Shown in pieces: positions 14,974-23,678 of a stretch of 44,060 nucleotides of DNA. Position numbers and translations under genes: made by a program. The DNA lies in contig JAFZED010000029.1 of the NCBI GenBank assembly GCA_017560825.1, positions 1 to 44,060 on the forward strand, in the 5' to 3' direction. The notes below the pieces were generated by a model, which saw only the letters and a program-made list of their open reading frames with translations, was not told where the DNA came from and made no database searches. The first letter of the stretch is position 1. Every line of letters begins with the position of its first letter. Source of the stretch: Bacteroidales bacterium. Its GTDB lineage: Bacteria > Bacteroidota > Bacteroidia > Bacteroidales > UBA932.

Positions 14974-16554
14974 ATGTTTAGAAAAGAAGACATCGCGCAG
15001 ATTGAGCAGAGAGGCTCGTCAGTGCAGACAGTTGAACAGCAGGTGGAAAGATTCAAGCAGGGTTTCCCTTGGATGAAGATCATCGCTCCAGCGACTCCTG
15101 AGAAAGGAATCCAGGTCCTTGATGAGGCTGCTGTAGAAGCTGCAGTAAAGTACTATGAGGGTGCTGAAATCAATGGAAAGTGCAAGTTCGTTCCGGCATC
15201 AGGAGCAGCCTCGCGTATGTTCAAGGACCTTTTCAGCGGCCTTGACGCATTGAAGGCAGGCAAGGAACTCGCAGACGACGCTCCTGCTGCAAAGTTCGTA
15301 GACAAGATCCAGGAATTCGCATTCTACACTCCTGAACTTTTCGGTGAGCAGACCTGCAAATGCCCTGAGTACCGCAAGGATGTTCTTGCAAAGACCCTCA
15401 CAGACGAAGGACTCGGCTACGGCTCAAAGCCTAAGGGAGTTCTCAAGTTCCATAAATATACCGACGGAGAGATCCGCACCGCGTTCGCGGAGCATCTCGT
15501 TGAGGCTCAGAACTATATGAGAAACAACGACGGTACAGCGAATCTCGTAGTCACCATCTCTCCTGAGCATCAGCACCTCTTTGAAGAGGCATATGCTGAA
15601 GTGAAGGCCGCTTATGAGGCTAAGTACGGAGTTGCGTACAACATTACATTCACATTCCAGGACAAGGCTACAGACACTATCGCTGTGGACGTGGAGAACA
15701 AGCCTTTCAGAACAGAGACAGACTCCCTCCTTTTCCGTCCTGCAGGACACGGTGCTCTCATCTACAACCTCAATAAGATCGAGGAAGAGGTGGTTTCCAT
15801 CAAGAATATCGACAATGTGGCTAACGAGAGACTCCTTCCGGAGACAGCAACCTGGAAGAAGGTCCTTCTTGGCAAGGCCCTTGAGCTTCGTGACACTCTC
15901 CACGGCTATCTCCGTGAGCTTGACATAGTATGCAAGCCTATTCCTGGTTCTGAGAACAGAACTGTAGGTGTTCCAGGTTATGATCCTATTTATGATGATC
16001 TTTGTGCAACACCTGAGGCTATGCAGCTTTGTGACGACATTGAGGCATTCCTTAAGAATGTACTTTGCATCGAAATGCCGGTTGCCGAGACTCCTAAGGC
16101 TAGGGTAGAGGCTCTTCGCGAGAAACTCAACCGTCCTGTACGTGTTGCAGGTATGGTTAAGAACCAGGGTGAACCAGGAGGTGGTCCTTTCATCATCGCA
16201 GAGAAGGACGGCTCGACTTCGCTCCAGGTTCTCGAAAGCGTTCAGATCAATATGTCTGATGACCACGCGCGCAACGCTCTCGCTTCAGCTACACACTTCA
16301 ACCCGGTTGACATCGTATGCTGCCTCCACGACTATAAGGGAGAAAGCTTCGACCTCCTCAAATATGTAGACGAGGACGCAGGATTCATCAGCTCAAAGAG
16401 CTATCAGGGACGCGAGCTCAAGGCTCTCGAGCTTCCAGGTCTTTGGAATGGAGCGATGAGCAACTGGAACACTCTCTTCGTTGAAGTTCCGCTTGCAACA
16501 TTCAACCCTGTGAAAGTCGTTCTCGATCTCCTCAGACCGGCTCATCAGAACTAA
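14974..16554 (+). CDS. DUF4301 family protein
   Basis: The protein of 526 residues opens MFRKEDIAQIEQRGSSVQTV and continues with KGFPWMKIIAPATPEKGI-like sequence, the DUF4301 family of Bacteroidota. I use ATG 14974 rather than the in-frame TTG at 14962. The conserved block FVPASGAASRMFKDLF and the GVLKFHKYTDG and FRPAGHGALIYNLN segments recall nucleotide-sugar or UTP-hexose transferase-like folds (GAATRMF-type loop, PAGHGAL), so a sugar-nucleotidyltransferase-like enzyme is possible, but no reaction is established. It follows pdxB by 20 bases and ends at a strong terminator. Codon use looks highly biased, with many CTC, AAG and GAG codons, suggesting good expression. Confidence 0.85.
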   Translation: MFRKEDIAQIEQRGSSVQTVEQQVERFKQGFPWMKIIAPATPEKGIQVLDEAAVEAAVKYYEGAEINGKCKFVPASGAASRMFKDLFSGLDALKAGKELADDAPAAKFVDKIQEFAFYTPELFGEQTCKCPEYRKDVLAKTLTDEGLGYGSKPKGVLKFHKYTDGEIRTAFAEHLVEAQNYMRNNDGTANLVVTISPEHQHLFEEAYAEVKAAYEAKYGVAYNITFTFQDKATDTIAVDVENKPFRTETDSLLFRPAGHGALIYNLNKIEEEVVSIKNIDNVANERLLPETATWKKVLLGKALELRDTLHGYLRELDIVCKPIPGSENRTVGVPGYDPIYDDLCATPEAMQLCDDIEAFLKNVLCIEMPVAETPKARVEALREKLNRPVRVAGMVKNQGEPGGGPFIIAEKDGSTSLQVLESVQINMSDDHARNALASATHFNPVDIVCCLHDYKGESFDLLKYVDEDAGFISSKSYQGRELKALELPGLWNGAMSNWNTLFVEVPLATFNPVKVVLDLLRPAHQN

Positions 16555-16559
16555 ATGAT

Positions 16560-16600
16560 ATAAAAAATCCAAGGTCAATCGAGGCCTTGGATTTTTTTAT
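16560..16600. terminator. Bidirectional terminator between convergent genes
   Basis: AAATCCAAGG and CCTTGGATTT flank a short loop (16565-16594), with A-run before and T-run after, so it can stop transcripts from both the DUF4301 gene (rightward) and the HGSNAT-like gene (leftward). Confidence 0.85.
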
Positions 16601-16620
16601 ATACCTATATTAATATATGC

Positions 16621-17736
16621 TTATATCTTAAGGAAGGTCTTCTTCTGATAGAGGAAGTAGAGGAAGAGCCAGCTGATGGCAACGAAACCGAAGTCGAGAA
16701 GGACGTCCGCCCACTGTGGAGGGAGTTTTTCGGCTATGCCTCCGAAGAAGAACTTGTTGATGCTGCTGAAGCTTATGATTCTCTGAGCCATATAGATGGT
16801 GATGGAGTTCATACCTATGACAGCAAAGAACTTTGTCCATTTCTGCCACTTCCTTACATCTATGATATAATAGAAAATGGCAAACATTCCGACGCTGTAT
16901 GCTCCTACGACAAGGACGAACGAGCTGGACCAGAGCATCTTGTTCAACGGGAAGACAAGGCTCCAGAGAAGTCCTGTTGCAAGAAGTGCGGCAGCGGCTC
17001 CCGCCATATAAAGAGATTTTCTTTTGCCTGATATCTTTTCTTCCGGGATGCGTACGAACTCACCTGTGAAGATTCCAAGCATCGCTGTTACCACTGCCGG
17101 TACAGTGCTGAGGAGTCCTTCCGGATCGAAGCGTCCTCCGTCATAGATGAGTCTGCCCGGGGTGATGAGTCTGTCGATGTAGCCGATAAGGTTGCCCTGC
17201 ATAGTAAGTGCTGCTGCACCTTCTGCGTCTGGAGCCGGAACATAGCAGATCAGAAGCCAGTAGCCGATGAGCACAGCGCCGCAGATGATGGCTCTGGTCT
17301 TTGCGCTGAAGTTGATGTACAGGATGGCTGCACACATCCAGGCAAGACCTATTCTTCCGAGAACACTGCAGATACGCAGGCTTGCAAAGTCAAATTTGAA
17401 GAATCCGTTATAGACGACTCCAAGGAAGATGAGGATGAGGGCTCTCTTGAAAATCTTGATGTAGATCTGCTTTGAAGTCTTTCCAGAAGCTACCTGTTTT
17501 GCATAAGAGAATGGGAAAGACATACCCGCAAGGAAGAGGAAAAGCGGGAATATGGTGTCGTGATGGGTCAGGCCGTGCCATTTTGCGTGTCCCATTGTTG
17601 TGGCGAGCCAGCAGTCGGCTCCGCCCGGGAACAGTGAGCATATGGAGATCACGAGCGATGAAAAGCCCATAATGAAGAGCATATCAAATCCTCTAAGGGC
17701 GTCGATTGATAGCAGTCTCTGCGGTTTGTTTTCCAT
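16621..17736 (-). CDS. HGSNAT-like / DUF5009 polytopic acyltransferase
   Basis: This 371-residue membrane protein has about ten hydrophobic segments. The N-terminus carries LSIDALRGFDMLFIMG (the DALRG motif of the HGSNAT/YeiB-like families) and then WHGLTHHDTIFPLFLFLAGMS, which places a His near the first lumen-side loop as in human heparan-alpha-glucosaminide N-acetyltransferase and bacterial NagX-like proteins. These transfer an acetyl group to glucosamine across the membrane. It is divergent from a GH89 alpha-N-acetylglucosaminidase, 165 bases away, and in animals these two activities are consecutive in heparan sulfate breakdown. Whether this protein acetylates glucosamine here is inference; other sugars or muropeptides are possible. 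Confidence 0.8.
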   Translation of the reverse strand: MENKPQRLLSIDALRGFDMLFIMGFSSLVISICSLFPGGADCWLATTMGHAKWHGLTHHDTIFPLFLFLAGMSFPFSYAKQVASGKTSKQIYIKIFKRALILIFLGVVYNGFFKFDFASLRICSVLGRIGLAWMCAAILYINFSAKTRAIICGAVLIGYWLLICYVPAPDAEGAAALTMQGNLIGYIDRLITPGRLIYDGGRFDPEGLLSTVPAVVTAMLGIFTGEFVRIPEEKISGKRKSLYMAGAAAALLATGLLWSLVFPLNKMLWSSSFVLVVGAYSVGMFAIFYYIIDVRKWQKWTKFFAVIGMNSITIYMAQRIISFSSINKFFFGGIAEKLPPQWADVLLDFGFVAISWLFLYFLYQKKTFLKI

Positions 17737-17901
17737 TTCTTTACTATTAGGTTTAGTTTATAAGCTGCCTGTTCGGGCAAAAGACCGCCAAAATTAGTAA
17801 TTTTCTTCCTTTATATTTATAAAATTGTGCGATTCGCGTGAAAATATTGAAAAAGTATAAGGCTATTTGTGTATTTTCGCGGCAAATTAGTTATTTATCG
17901 T

Positions 17902-20457
17902 ATGAAAAGATTATTTGTAATTTTTGCAATGGCTCTGGCTGTGTTAAGCAGCTGTACTCCTGCGCCTGTAAAGGAAGCTGAGGGAGTTATTGAAAGAACA
18001 TTCGGTGCTGTACCGTCGAATGTTGAATTTGCAATGCTTGAAAAGCCGGACAGCCTTGACACTTATGCCCTTTCAGTGAAGGACGGTGTGTTGAAGGTCG
18101 AAGGAACTTCAGCGATCGCTCTCTGCAGAGGTTTTTATGATTTCGTACTTGAGAACGGCTATGGTATCGCAAGCTGGACAGGTGACAGGCTTGAATTCCC
18201 TTCTGAGCTTGCTGATATGGCGCGCAAGAGCGTGACAACGCCTTTCTGCGACCGTCTTTATTACAACGTTTGTACATATGGATACACCAGTCCTTTCTGG
18301 GGTTGGAAAGAGTGGGAGAAGGAGATCGACTGGATTGCCCTTCACGGTTTCAGTATGCCTCTTGCACCTATCGCTGGTGAGGCCATCCTCGCACGTGTGT
18401 GGTCTAAGCTTGGCCTGAGCCAGGAAGAGATTGACGCTTATTTTACAGGTCCTGCTCACTTCCCTTGGATGAGAATGGGTAATATGACAGCAGTCGACGG
18501 TGGAATGTCGCAGGACTGGCACAAGGAGCAGATCGCTCTCCAACATAAGATCAACGACCGTATGCTTGACCTCGGGATGACTCCTGTATATCAGGGATTT
18601 GCGGGATTCGTGCCTAAGGCGATGAAGGATCACTATCCGGAAGTGGATATGATGACTACAAAGTGGTCAGGTCACGAAAGCTATATGCTTTCTCCTGTGG
18701 ATTCGCTTTTCAGCGTGATCGGAACAGAGTTCATAAAGGAGTGGGAGAAGGAGTTCGGCAAGGGTAAGTACTATCTTATTGACAGCTTCAACGAACTTGA
18801 CATCCCGTTCGGAGAAAAGGGTTCTCAGGAGCGTCACGACAAGCTTCAGCATTACAGCAAGACCATCTACAATGCGCTTGCTGCAGCCAATCCGGATGCA
18901 GTGTGGGTTATGCAGGGCTGGATGTTCGGTTATCAGCGTGACATCTGGGACCCGCAGAGCGTTGAGGCCCTCCTGAGCGGTGCACCGGATGACAAGATGA
19001 TGGTGATCGACCTTGCTGTGGACTTCAACAACTATGTCTGGAAGAACGGAAACAGCTGGGATAACCTCAGTGGTTTCTTTGGCAAGTCCTGGATCTGGAG
19101 CACAGTGCCTAACTTCGGTGGCCGTACAGCTCTCAAGGGTCCGCTTGACTTCTACCTTAATGGTCATCTTGATGCAGTACGTTCTGAGAACAAGGGTCAC
19201 CTCACCGGTTTCGGTACATCTCCAGAGGGTGTGGAGAATAACGAGATTCTTTACGAACTCATCTCTGCAGCTGGTTGGAGCGACTCTGAGATCGATCTTG
19301 ACGCATTCCTGGAGTCTTACAGCAGAGCACGTTACGGTGCTGCAGACCCTGCTTTCGCAAAGTTCTGGTCTGAACTCCGTCAGTCTGTATATAACAACTT
19401 CACCAACAATGCCCGTTTCTTGTGGCAGCAGCGTCCGGCTTACCACAGAGGTGAGACAATGACAATCAACGAGCACTACTTTGATGGTATCGAGGCATTC
19501 CTTTCTGTCGCTGACCAGTACAAGGACAACGAGCTCTATGTCACTGATGCAATCCAGTATGCGGCTCTTTACCTTGCTGCAAAGGCAGAATACGCTCTCA
19601 AAGCAGCTAACTGGGCTATTGTAGCTGGTGACTCCGCTAAGGCACAGACCCTTGTGGACCAGCTTCTTGAGATGCTCCTGGATATGGACAGACTCCTTGA
19701 GTCTCACCCTATCCTCCGCATCCAGAGATGGATGGATATGGCTGCAGAGAACGCTACTTCTCCAGAGGAGGTAGCTGCATTCCAGAAAGAGGTCAAGAGA
19801 CTTGTTTCGACTTGGTCTGGTCCTTCACTTAAGGACTACTCTGCAAGAGTATGGTCAGGTCTTGTGAGAGACTTCTACGTTCCTCGTCTGGAGTACTATT
19901 ACTCAAAGGCAATCAAGGGAGAACTTGCTGATATGGTTACATTTGAGAATCAGTACCATTACGGTACAGCCTATGGTACTGCTGATGATGTCTGCCCGGC
20001 AGGCGAGACTCCGGTGTCTGTGATCGAGCCGTTCGAGAATCCTCTTGCAGCTGCAGCAGAACTGGTTCAGAAGTACTCTGCAGTTGACTACAACGACAAG
20101 GCATTCAACCCATATGCACCCGCACGTGAAGTGGCCTACTGGTGCCCTCAGGACTTTGAAGGCAAGTCTAAGAAGAGACTCTATATGACCATTATGGCTA
20201 CTGACTTTGCAAAGATGAACGGTCTTATTATCACAAATGCGCGTGGCGAGAAAGTGAAGATCAGCAAGGTTGAATTCAAGTCAGGTCCGAAGTGGTTCGG
20301 TGTCTTCGACCTTGACCAGAAGATCCGCAATCCGCGTCAGGCTGTAAAGATCCCGTTCAAGGGTCCAGGATCGACAGCAGGAATGGAAAGAGAGGTGACA
20401 ATCTACGTTACCATCGAAGGCGGCCCGCAGTCTTGGGGTATGATATCTCTCTACTAG
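17902..20457 (+). CDS. Alpha-N-acetylglucosaminidase, GH89 family, lipoprotein
   Basis: Read from ATG 17902 (851 residues), the protein starts MKRLFVIFAMALAVLSSC, a signal peptide with a lipobox, so it is likely anchored to a membrane lipid and may face the surface or periplasm. An earlier in-frame ATG at 17869 would bury the signal. The domains are a small N-terminal NAGLU domain (about 20-100), the (beta/alpha)8 catalytic domain (YYNVCTYGYTSPFWGWKEWE; LIDSFNELD near residue 295 as acid/base candidate; GTSPEGVENN near 440 as nucleophile candidate) and the helical C-terminal domain. GH89 enzymes remove terminal alpha-GlcNAc from heparan-type chains or mucin O-glycans. The last 100 residues look like an added beta-sandwich tail. 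The gene ends at a terminator. Confidence 0.93.
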   Translation: MKRLFVIFAMALAVLSSCTPAPVKEAEGVIERTFGAVPSNVEFAMLEKPDSLDTYALSVKDGVLKVEGTSAIALCRGFYDFVLENGYGIASWTGDRLEFPSELADMARKSVTTPFCDRLYYNVCTYGYTSPFWGWKEWEKEIDWIALHGFSMPLAPIAGEAILARVWSKLGLSQEEIDAYFTGPAHFPWMRMGNMTAVDGGMSQDWHKEQIALQHKINDRMLDLGMTPVYQGFAGFVPKAMKDHYPEVDMMTTKWSGHESYMLSPVDSLFSVIGTEFIKEWEKEFGKGKYYLIDSFNELDIPFGEKGSQERHDKLQHYSKTIYNALAAANPDAVWVMQGWMFGYQRDIWDPQSVEALLSGAPDDKMMVIDLAVDFNNYVWKNGNSWDNLSGFFGKSWIWSTVPNFGGRTALKGPLDFYLNGHLDAVRSENKGHLTGFGTSPEGVENNEILYELISAAGWSDSEIDLDAFLESYSRARYGAADPAFAKFWSELRQSVYNNFTNNARFLWQQRPAYHRGETMTINEHYFDGIEAFLSVADQYKDNELYVTDAIQYAALYLAAKAEYALKAANWAIVAGDSAKAQTLVDQLLEMLLDMDRLLESHPILRIQRWMDMAAENATSPEEVAAFQKEVKRLVSTWSGPSLKDYSARVWSGLVRDFYVPRLEYYYSKAIKGELADMVTFENQYHYGTAYGTADDVCPAGETPVSVIEPFENPLAAAAELVQKYSAVDYNDKAFNPYAPAREVAYWCPQDFEGKSKKRLYMTIMATDFAKMNGLIITNARGEKVKISKVEFKSGPKWFGVFDLDQKIRNPRQAVKIPFKGPGSTAGMEREVTIYVTIEGGPQSWGMISLY

Positions 20458-20478
20458 GAATATATCCTTATATGGAAT

Positions 20479-20520
20479 ACGGCTCCGTGACATTGGTCAG
20501 GGAGCCGTTGTTATTATATT
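20479..20520 (+). terminator. Probable terminator after the GH89 gene
   Basis: ACGGCTCC and GGAGCCGT (20479-20508) make a perfect 8-base stem. The following tail is T-rich (TGTTATTATATTTTTG) but interrupted. It overlaps the end of the convergent methyltransferase gene. Confidence 0.6.
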
Positions 20521-21776
20521 TTTGATGTTGTGATTATCAGGAGGTTGCCGGCGGTGTCGGATTTCAGGCCGAAGATGTGGGTTGTGTCGCTGGAGGCGGT
20601 GCCCAGTTTCTTGCGGAGGGTGTCTGTGTCCATCGGGATGTTGCGGGCTGTGACTTCGGCTTTGGGGAAGTCCTTTCCTGCAGCCTTGATGCTGCGTTTG
20701 TCCAGCGGTTCACATCTGAGGATGGTGAAGACTTTTCCGTACTGCTTGAGCTGGAGGGCTTGTTCTGGGGTGTCCACTATATAATAATGTGTCGATCGTC
20801 CGAGCTTGCCTATCCCGAACTTTGCCGAAATGAGGTTGAATGCACCGGCCTTCATCAGGGCCTTTCCAGGTTCGAACAGCCATTTGCCTGCAGCTTCCAG
20901 AGGTTTTCCAACAGACAGGGCTATCGATTCTCTTTCGTCAGAAGGCTTGAATGTAAGTCCTTTATATTCAGTGGAATCGTTGCTTATCTCGCAGGTGATT
21001 ACACTGTAGTCGTCATCCCAATCCCTGTCCATCCAGATCAGGAGCTCCTTGCATTCTCCTCCGGCAGCCACGATGTGTATCTCACGGCACTGGCGGCCCA
21101 ACCGCTCTGCAGCCATTGTGATGTCAGCCATAGGGGAGAGCTTGATCAGAAAATGCGGGGACGCTTTGAATATATCCTCCTTCAGCCCAAGGACATCGGG
21201 CTGGCAGTCTTCTATCAGGAACACCTTCCTGCCGCCTTCTCCTCGTCTTGCAGGATCCATATAGACGATGTCGGGCGCAAACTCACCGAGCACCTCAGCT
21301 ACTGTGCTGTCTTCGTCTTTGGAAACCATCTTGTTGCTTATGATGATATTGTCTGCTCCAAGTATAGAGAAGTTGTGTCTTGCTGCATCTGCAAGGACGC
21401 TCTGCATCTCATTGTACAGCACTTTGTCAGCGATCTTGGAAAAGAACCAGCTGTCCACTCCGAAGCCTCCTGTCAGGTCAGCAATCTTCATCCCTTCACC
21501 CGCAACTTTAATCCCTGCCTCTGCAATCCTTTGTGCCAGCCTGGCCTTGTAGCGTGCAGTGCCGCTGCTGCTGCACTGCTCGGCGGAAAGTTTCAGGGGG
21601 AAGATGAGCTCCGGCTCATCGTACCACTCCTGGACTTTGCCCCTGAGCTTGCGACGGCTTTCGATGCAGTTCACTGCCATATCCACATCTATATCAGGCC
21701 ATTTATTCCTGTCAAGAATCAGCCTGGTGGTGTCGTCTTTTATATGTTCTGATACGAATGAGGTCAGATTTTTCAT
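20514..21776 (-). CDS. THUMP-like class I SAM-dependent methyltransferase
   Basis: This 420-residue protein has a helical N-terminus (about 1-90), a class I methyltransferase fold with the SAM-binding IADLTGGFGVDSWFFSKIA (motif I, near 98) and YMDPARRGEGGRKVF (motif IV DPAR, near 188), and a C-terminal domain matching the PG1098-type ferredoxin-like and THUMP-like region (about 290-420). These Bacteroidota proteins are annotated only as THUMP-like methyltransferases; RNA modification is suggested by the THUMP-like domain but no substrate is known. It is convergent with the GH89 gene and divergent from the phosphohexomutase, and appears to be transcribed alone. Confidence 0.88.
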   Translation of the reverse strand: MKNLTSFVSEHIKDDTTRLILDRNKWPDIDVDMAVNCIESRRKLRGKVQEWYDEPELIFPLKLSAEQCSSSGTARYKARLAQRIAEAGIKVAGEGMKIADLTGGFGVDSWFFSKIADKVLYNEMQSVLADAARHNFSILGADNIIISNKMVSKDEDSTVAEVLGEFAPDIVYMDPARRGEGGRKVFLIEDCQPDVLGLKEDIFKASPHFLIKLSPMADITMAAERLGRQCREIHIVAAGGECKELLIWMDRDWDDDYSVITCEISNDSTEYKGLTFKPSDERESIALSVGKPLEAAGKWLFEPGKALMKAGAFNLISAKFGIGKLGRSTHYYIVDTPEQALQLKQYGKVFTILRCEPLDKRSIKAAGKDFPKAEVTARNIPMDTDTLRKKLGTASSDTTHIFGLKSDTAGNLLIITTSKI

Positions 21777-21805
21777 ATGCTCAAGTTCCGCATTAAAAAT
21801 TTATG

Positions 21806-21813
21806 CAAAAATA
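21806..21813 (-). promoter_or_regulatory. Candidate -7 element of the methyltransferase gene
   Basis: TATTTTTG on the minus strand lies about 30 bases before the methyltransferase ATG and fits TAnnTTTG. No clear TTG is found at the right distance upstream, so only half the promoter is supported. Confidence 0.4.
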
Positions 21814-21837
21814 GGCTTTTTGTTGAATATTTATCAG

Positions 21838-21845
21838 TATATTTG
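21838..21845 (+). promoter_or_regulatory. Candidate -7 element of the phosphohexomutase gene
   Basis: TATATTTG, an exact TAnnTTTG match, lies 63 bases before the ATG of the mutase gene. A T-rich stretch with TTG occurs upstream, but at a spacing nearer 15 than 20 bases. Confidence 0.45.
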
Positions 21846-21908
21846 CTCGGATACACGCGAAAACGTTAAATCCGACCATCAAGATAAAACTATTAACTAT
21901 TAAACCAT

Positions 21909-23570
21909 ATGGAAAAAGATTTCAGAACAGTTGTCCAGAGCTGGCTGGACGGTAATTTCGATGAAGCTACAAAAGCACAGATCAGAGAGCTTCAGGCAAA
22001 CGACCCTGTAGGTCTTGAGGATGCATTCTACAGAAACCTCGAGTTCGGTACAGGTGGTCTCCGCGGTATTATGGGTGTGGGTACTAACCGTATGAACAAA
22101 TACACAGTAGGTATGGCAACCCAGGGTCTCGCAAACTATATGAAGGAGAATTGCGAAGGACCTCTCAGCGTGTGCATCTCTTACGACAGCCGTAACAACT
22201 CTCCTGAATTCGCCCAGATTGCTGCAAACGTACTCGCAGCAAACGGTATCCACGTATATATCTTTGACAAACTCCATCCGATCGCTCTTATGAGCTACTC
22301 TGTAAGACTTAAGAAGGCTACTGCCGGTATTATGATTACAGCATCACACAACCCTAAGGAGTACAACGGCTACAAGGTGTTCTGGTCAGACGGAGCACAG
22401 GTGAAGTCTCCGGTTGACAAGGAGATCGTTGACGAGGTGGCAAAGATCACTGACCCTTCAATGGTGAAGTTCGAGGCTGCCGAGGGTGCTGCTCCTATCG
22501 AGGTTATGGGCCACGAGATGGATGAGGCTTATCTCGACTCAGTGATGACCCTTATGCTCTCTCCAGAGGCACGTGAGGCTCACAAGGACATCAAGATCGT
22601 TTACACTCCTATCCACGGATCAGGTGTAGAGATCGTGCCTGAGTTCCTCCAGAAACTCGGTTTCGAGAACATCTATCACGTTCCTGAGCAGGACGTAGTG
22701 GACGGAAACTTCCCTACAGTAATGTCTCCAAACCCAGAGGAGCCTTCTGCACTTGCAATGGCTGTTGCAGTGGCAGAGAAGGAAGGTGCTGACCTTGTTA
22801 TGGCAACTGACCCTGACGCTGACCGTATCGGTATCGCAGTACGCGACAACGAAGGCAAGATGGTTCTTCTCAACGGTAACCAGACAGGTTCTATCCTTAC
22901 ATATTATATCCTCCGCCGCTGGTCAGAGCTCGGAAAGCTCGACGGCAAGCAGTACATTGTAAAGACCATCGTGACTACAGAGCTTATGCGCGCAATCGCT
23001 GAGAAGTACGGCGTTAAGGTTTATAACGTGCTTACCGGCTTCAAGTGGATTGCTGACGTGATAAAGAAGAACGAAGGCGAGACAACATTCGTATGCGGTG
23101 GTGAGGAAAGCTACGGCTTCAACGTGGGCGAGTTCGTACGTGACAAGGATGCTCCTATCTCTTGCGCAATGGTTGCAGAGTGCGCAGCTTGGGCTGCAGC
23201 ACAGGGCAAGACCCTCTATCAGCTCCTCCAGGACATCTATGCTGAGTTCGGCTACTACAAGGAGTCTCTTATCTCAGTGACCAAGAAGGGCAAGGCAGGT
23301 CTCGAGGAAATCGCTCAGATGATGGTAGACTACCGCAACAACCCTCCTAAGGAGCTTGCAGGTTCACCTGTCATCAAGGTCATCGACTACACTAAGCCAG
23401 AGGAGACAGGTCTTCCTTCATCTAATGTGCTTCAGTTCTACAACGAGGCTGGTGACGTGGTTACAGTACGTCCTTCAGGTACAGAGCCTAAGATCAAGTT
23501 CTACTTCGGCATCAAGGGATCTGATGCAGACGCAAAGAACGAGGTTCTCAGAGCACAGTTCAGCAAATAA
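21909..23570 (+). CDS. Phospho-sugar mutase (phosphoglucomutase/phosphomannomutase family)
   Basis: This 553-residue enzyme belongs to the alpha-D-phosphohexomutases, which move phosphate between C1 and C6 of a hexose. All four active-site loops are present: the phosphoserine loop TASHNPKEYNGYK (near 147), the metal loop DPDADRIG (near 303), the sugar loop GGEESYGF (near 397) and the phosphate loop RPSGTEPKIKFYF (near 520). An early FGTGGLRGIMGVGTNRMN block is typical of the longer PGM2/PgcA-type branch, which is close to this length. Substrate (glucose, mannose or ribose phosphates) cannot be decided by eye. Strong codon bias suggests high expression. It stands alone, with a terminator downstream. 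Confidence 0.93.
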   Translation: MEKDFRTVVQSWLDGNFDEATKAQIRELQANDPVGLEDAFYRNLEFGTGGLRGIMGVGTNRMNKYTVGMATQGLANYMKENCEGPLSVCISYDSRNNSPEFAQIAANVLAANGIHVYIFDKLHPIALMSYSVRLKKATAGIMITASHNPKEYNGYKVFWSDGAQVKSPVDKEIVDEVAKITDPSMVKFEAAEGAAPIEVMGHEMDEAYLDSVMTLMLSPEAREAHKDIKIVYTPIHGSGVEIVPEFLQKLGFENIYHVPEQDVVDGNFPTVMSPNPEEPSALAMAVAVAEKEGADLVMATDPDADRIGIAVRDNEGKMVLLNGNQTGSILTYYILRRWSELGKLDGKQYIVKTIVTTELMRAIAEKYGVKVYNVLTGFKWIADVIKKNEGETTFVCGGEESYGFNVGEFVRDKDAPISCAMVAECAAWAAAQGKTLYQLLQDIYAEFGYYKESLISVTKKGKAGLEEIAQMMVDYRNNPPKELAGSPVIKVIDYTKPEETGLPSSNVLQFYNEAGDVVTVRPSGTEPKIKFYFGIKGSDADAKNEVLRAQFSK

Positions 23571-23592
23571 ATTCATATATTTTCATATATGT

Positions 23593-23621
23593 GGCCGTTC
23601 CTTAAAAGGGGCGGCCTTTTT
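23593..23621 (+). terminator. Intrinsic terminator after the phosphohexomutase gene
   Basis: GGCCGTTCC pairs with GGGGCGGCC (two G-U pairs) around a TTAAAA loop, followed by five T. It begins 22 bases after the stop codon. Confidence 0.8.
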
Positions 23622-23678
23622 CGTCATATGGTCTGAACCTTGCTATATCCCGATGGAACTTTTTAAAATATATGATAT

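Noticed and set aside
15424-16266. 280-codon minus-strand frame
   Set aside because: It is antisense to the DUF4301 gene and lacks any known motif.
18667-19707. 346-codon minus-strand frame
   Set aside because: It lies wholly antisense to the GH89 gene and has Val/Cys/Leu-rich composition typical of antisense frames.
20577-21752. 391-codon plus-strand frame
   Set aside because: It is antisense to the methyltransferase gene, which has all expected motifs.
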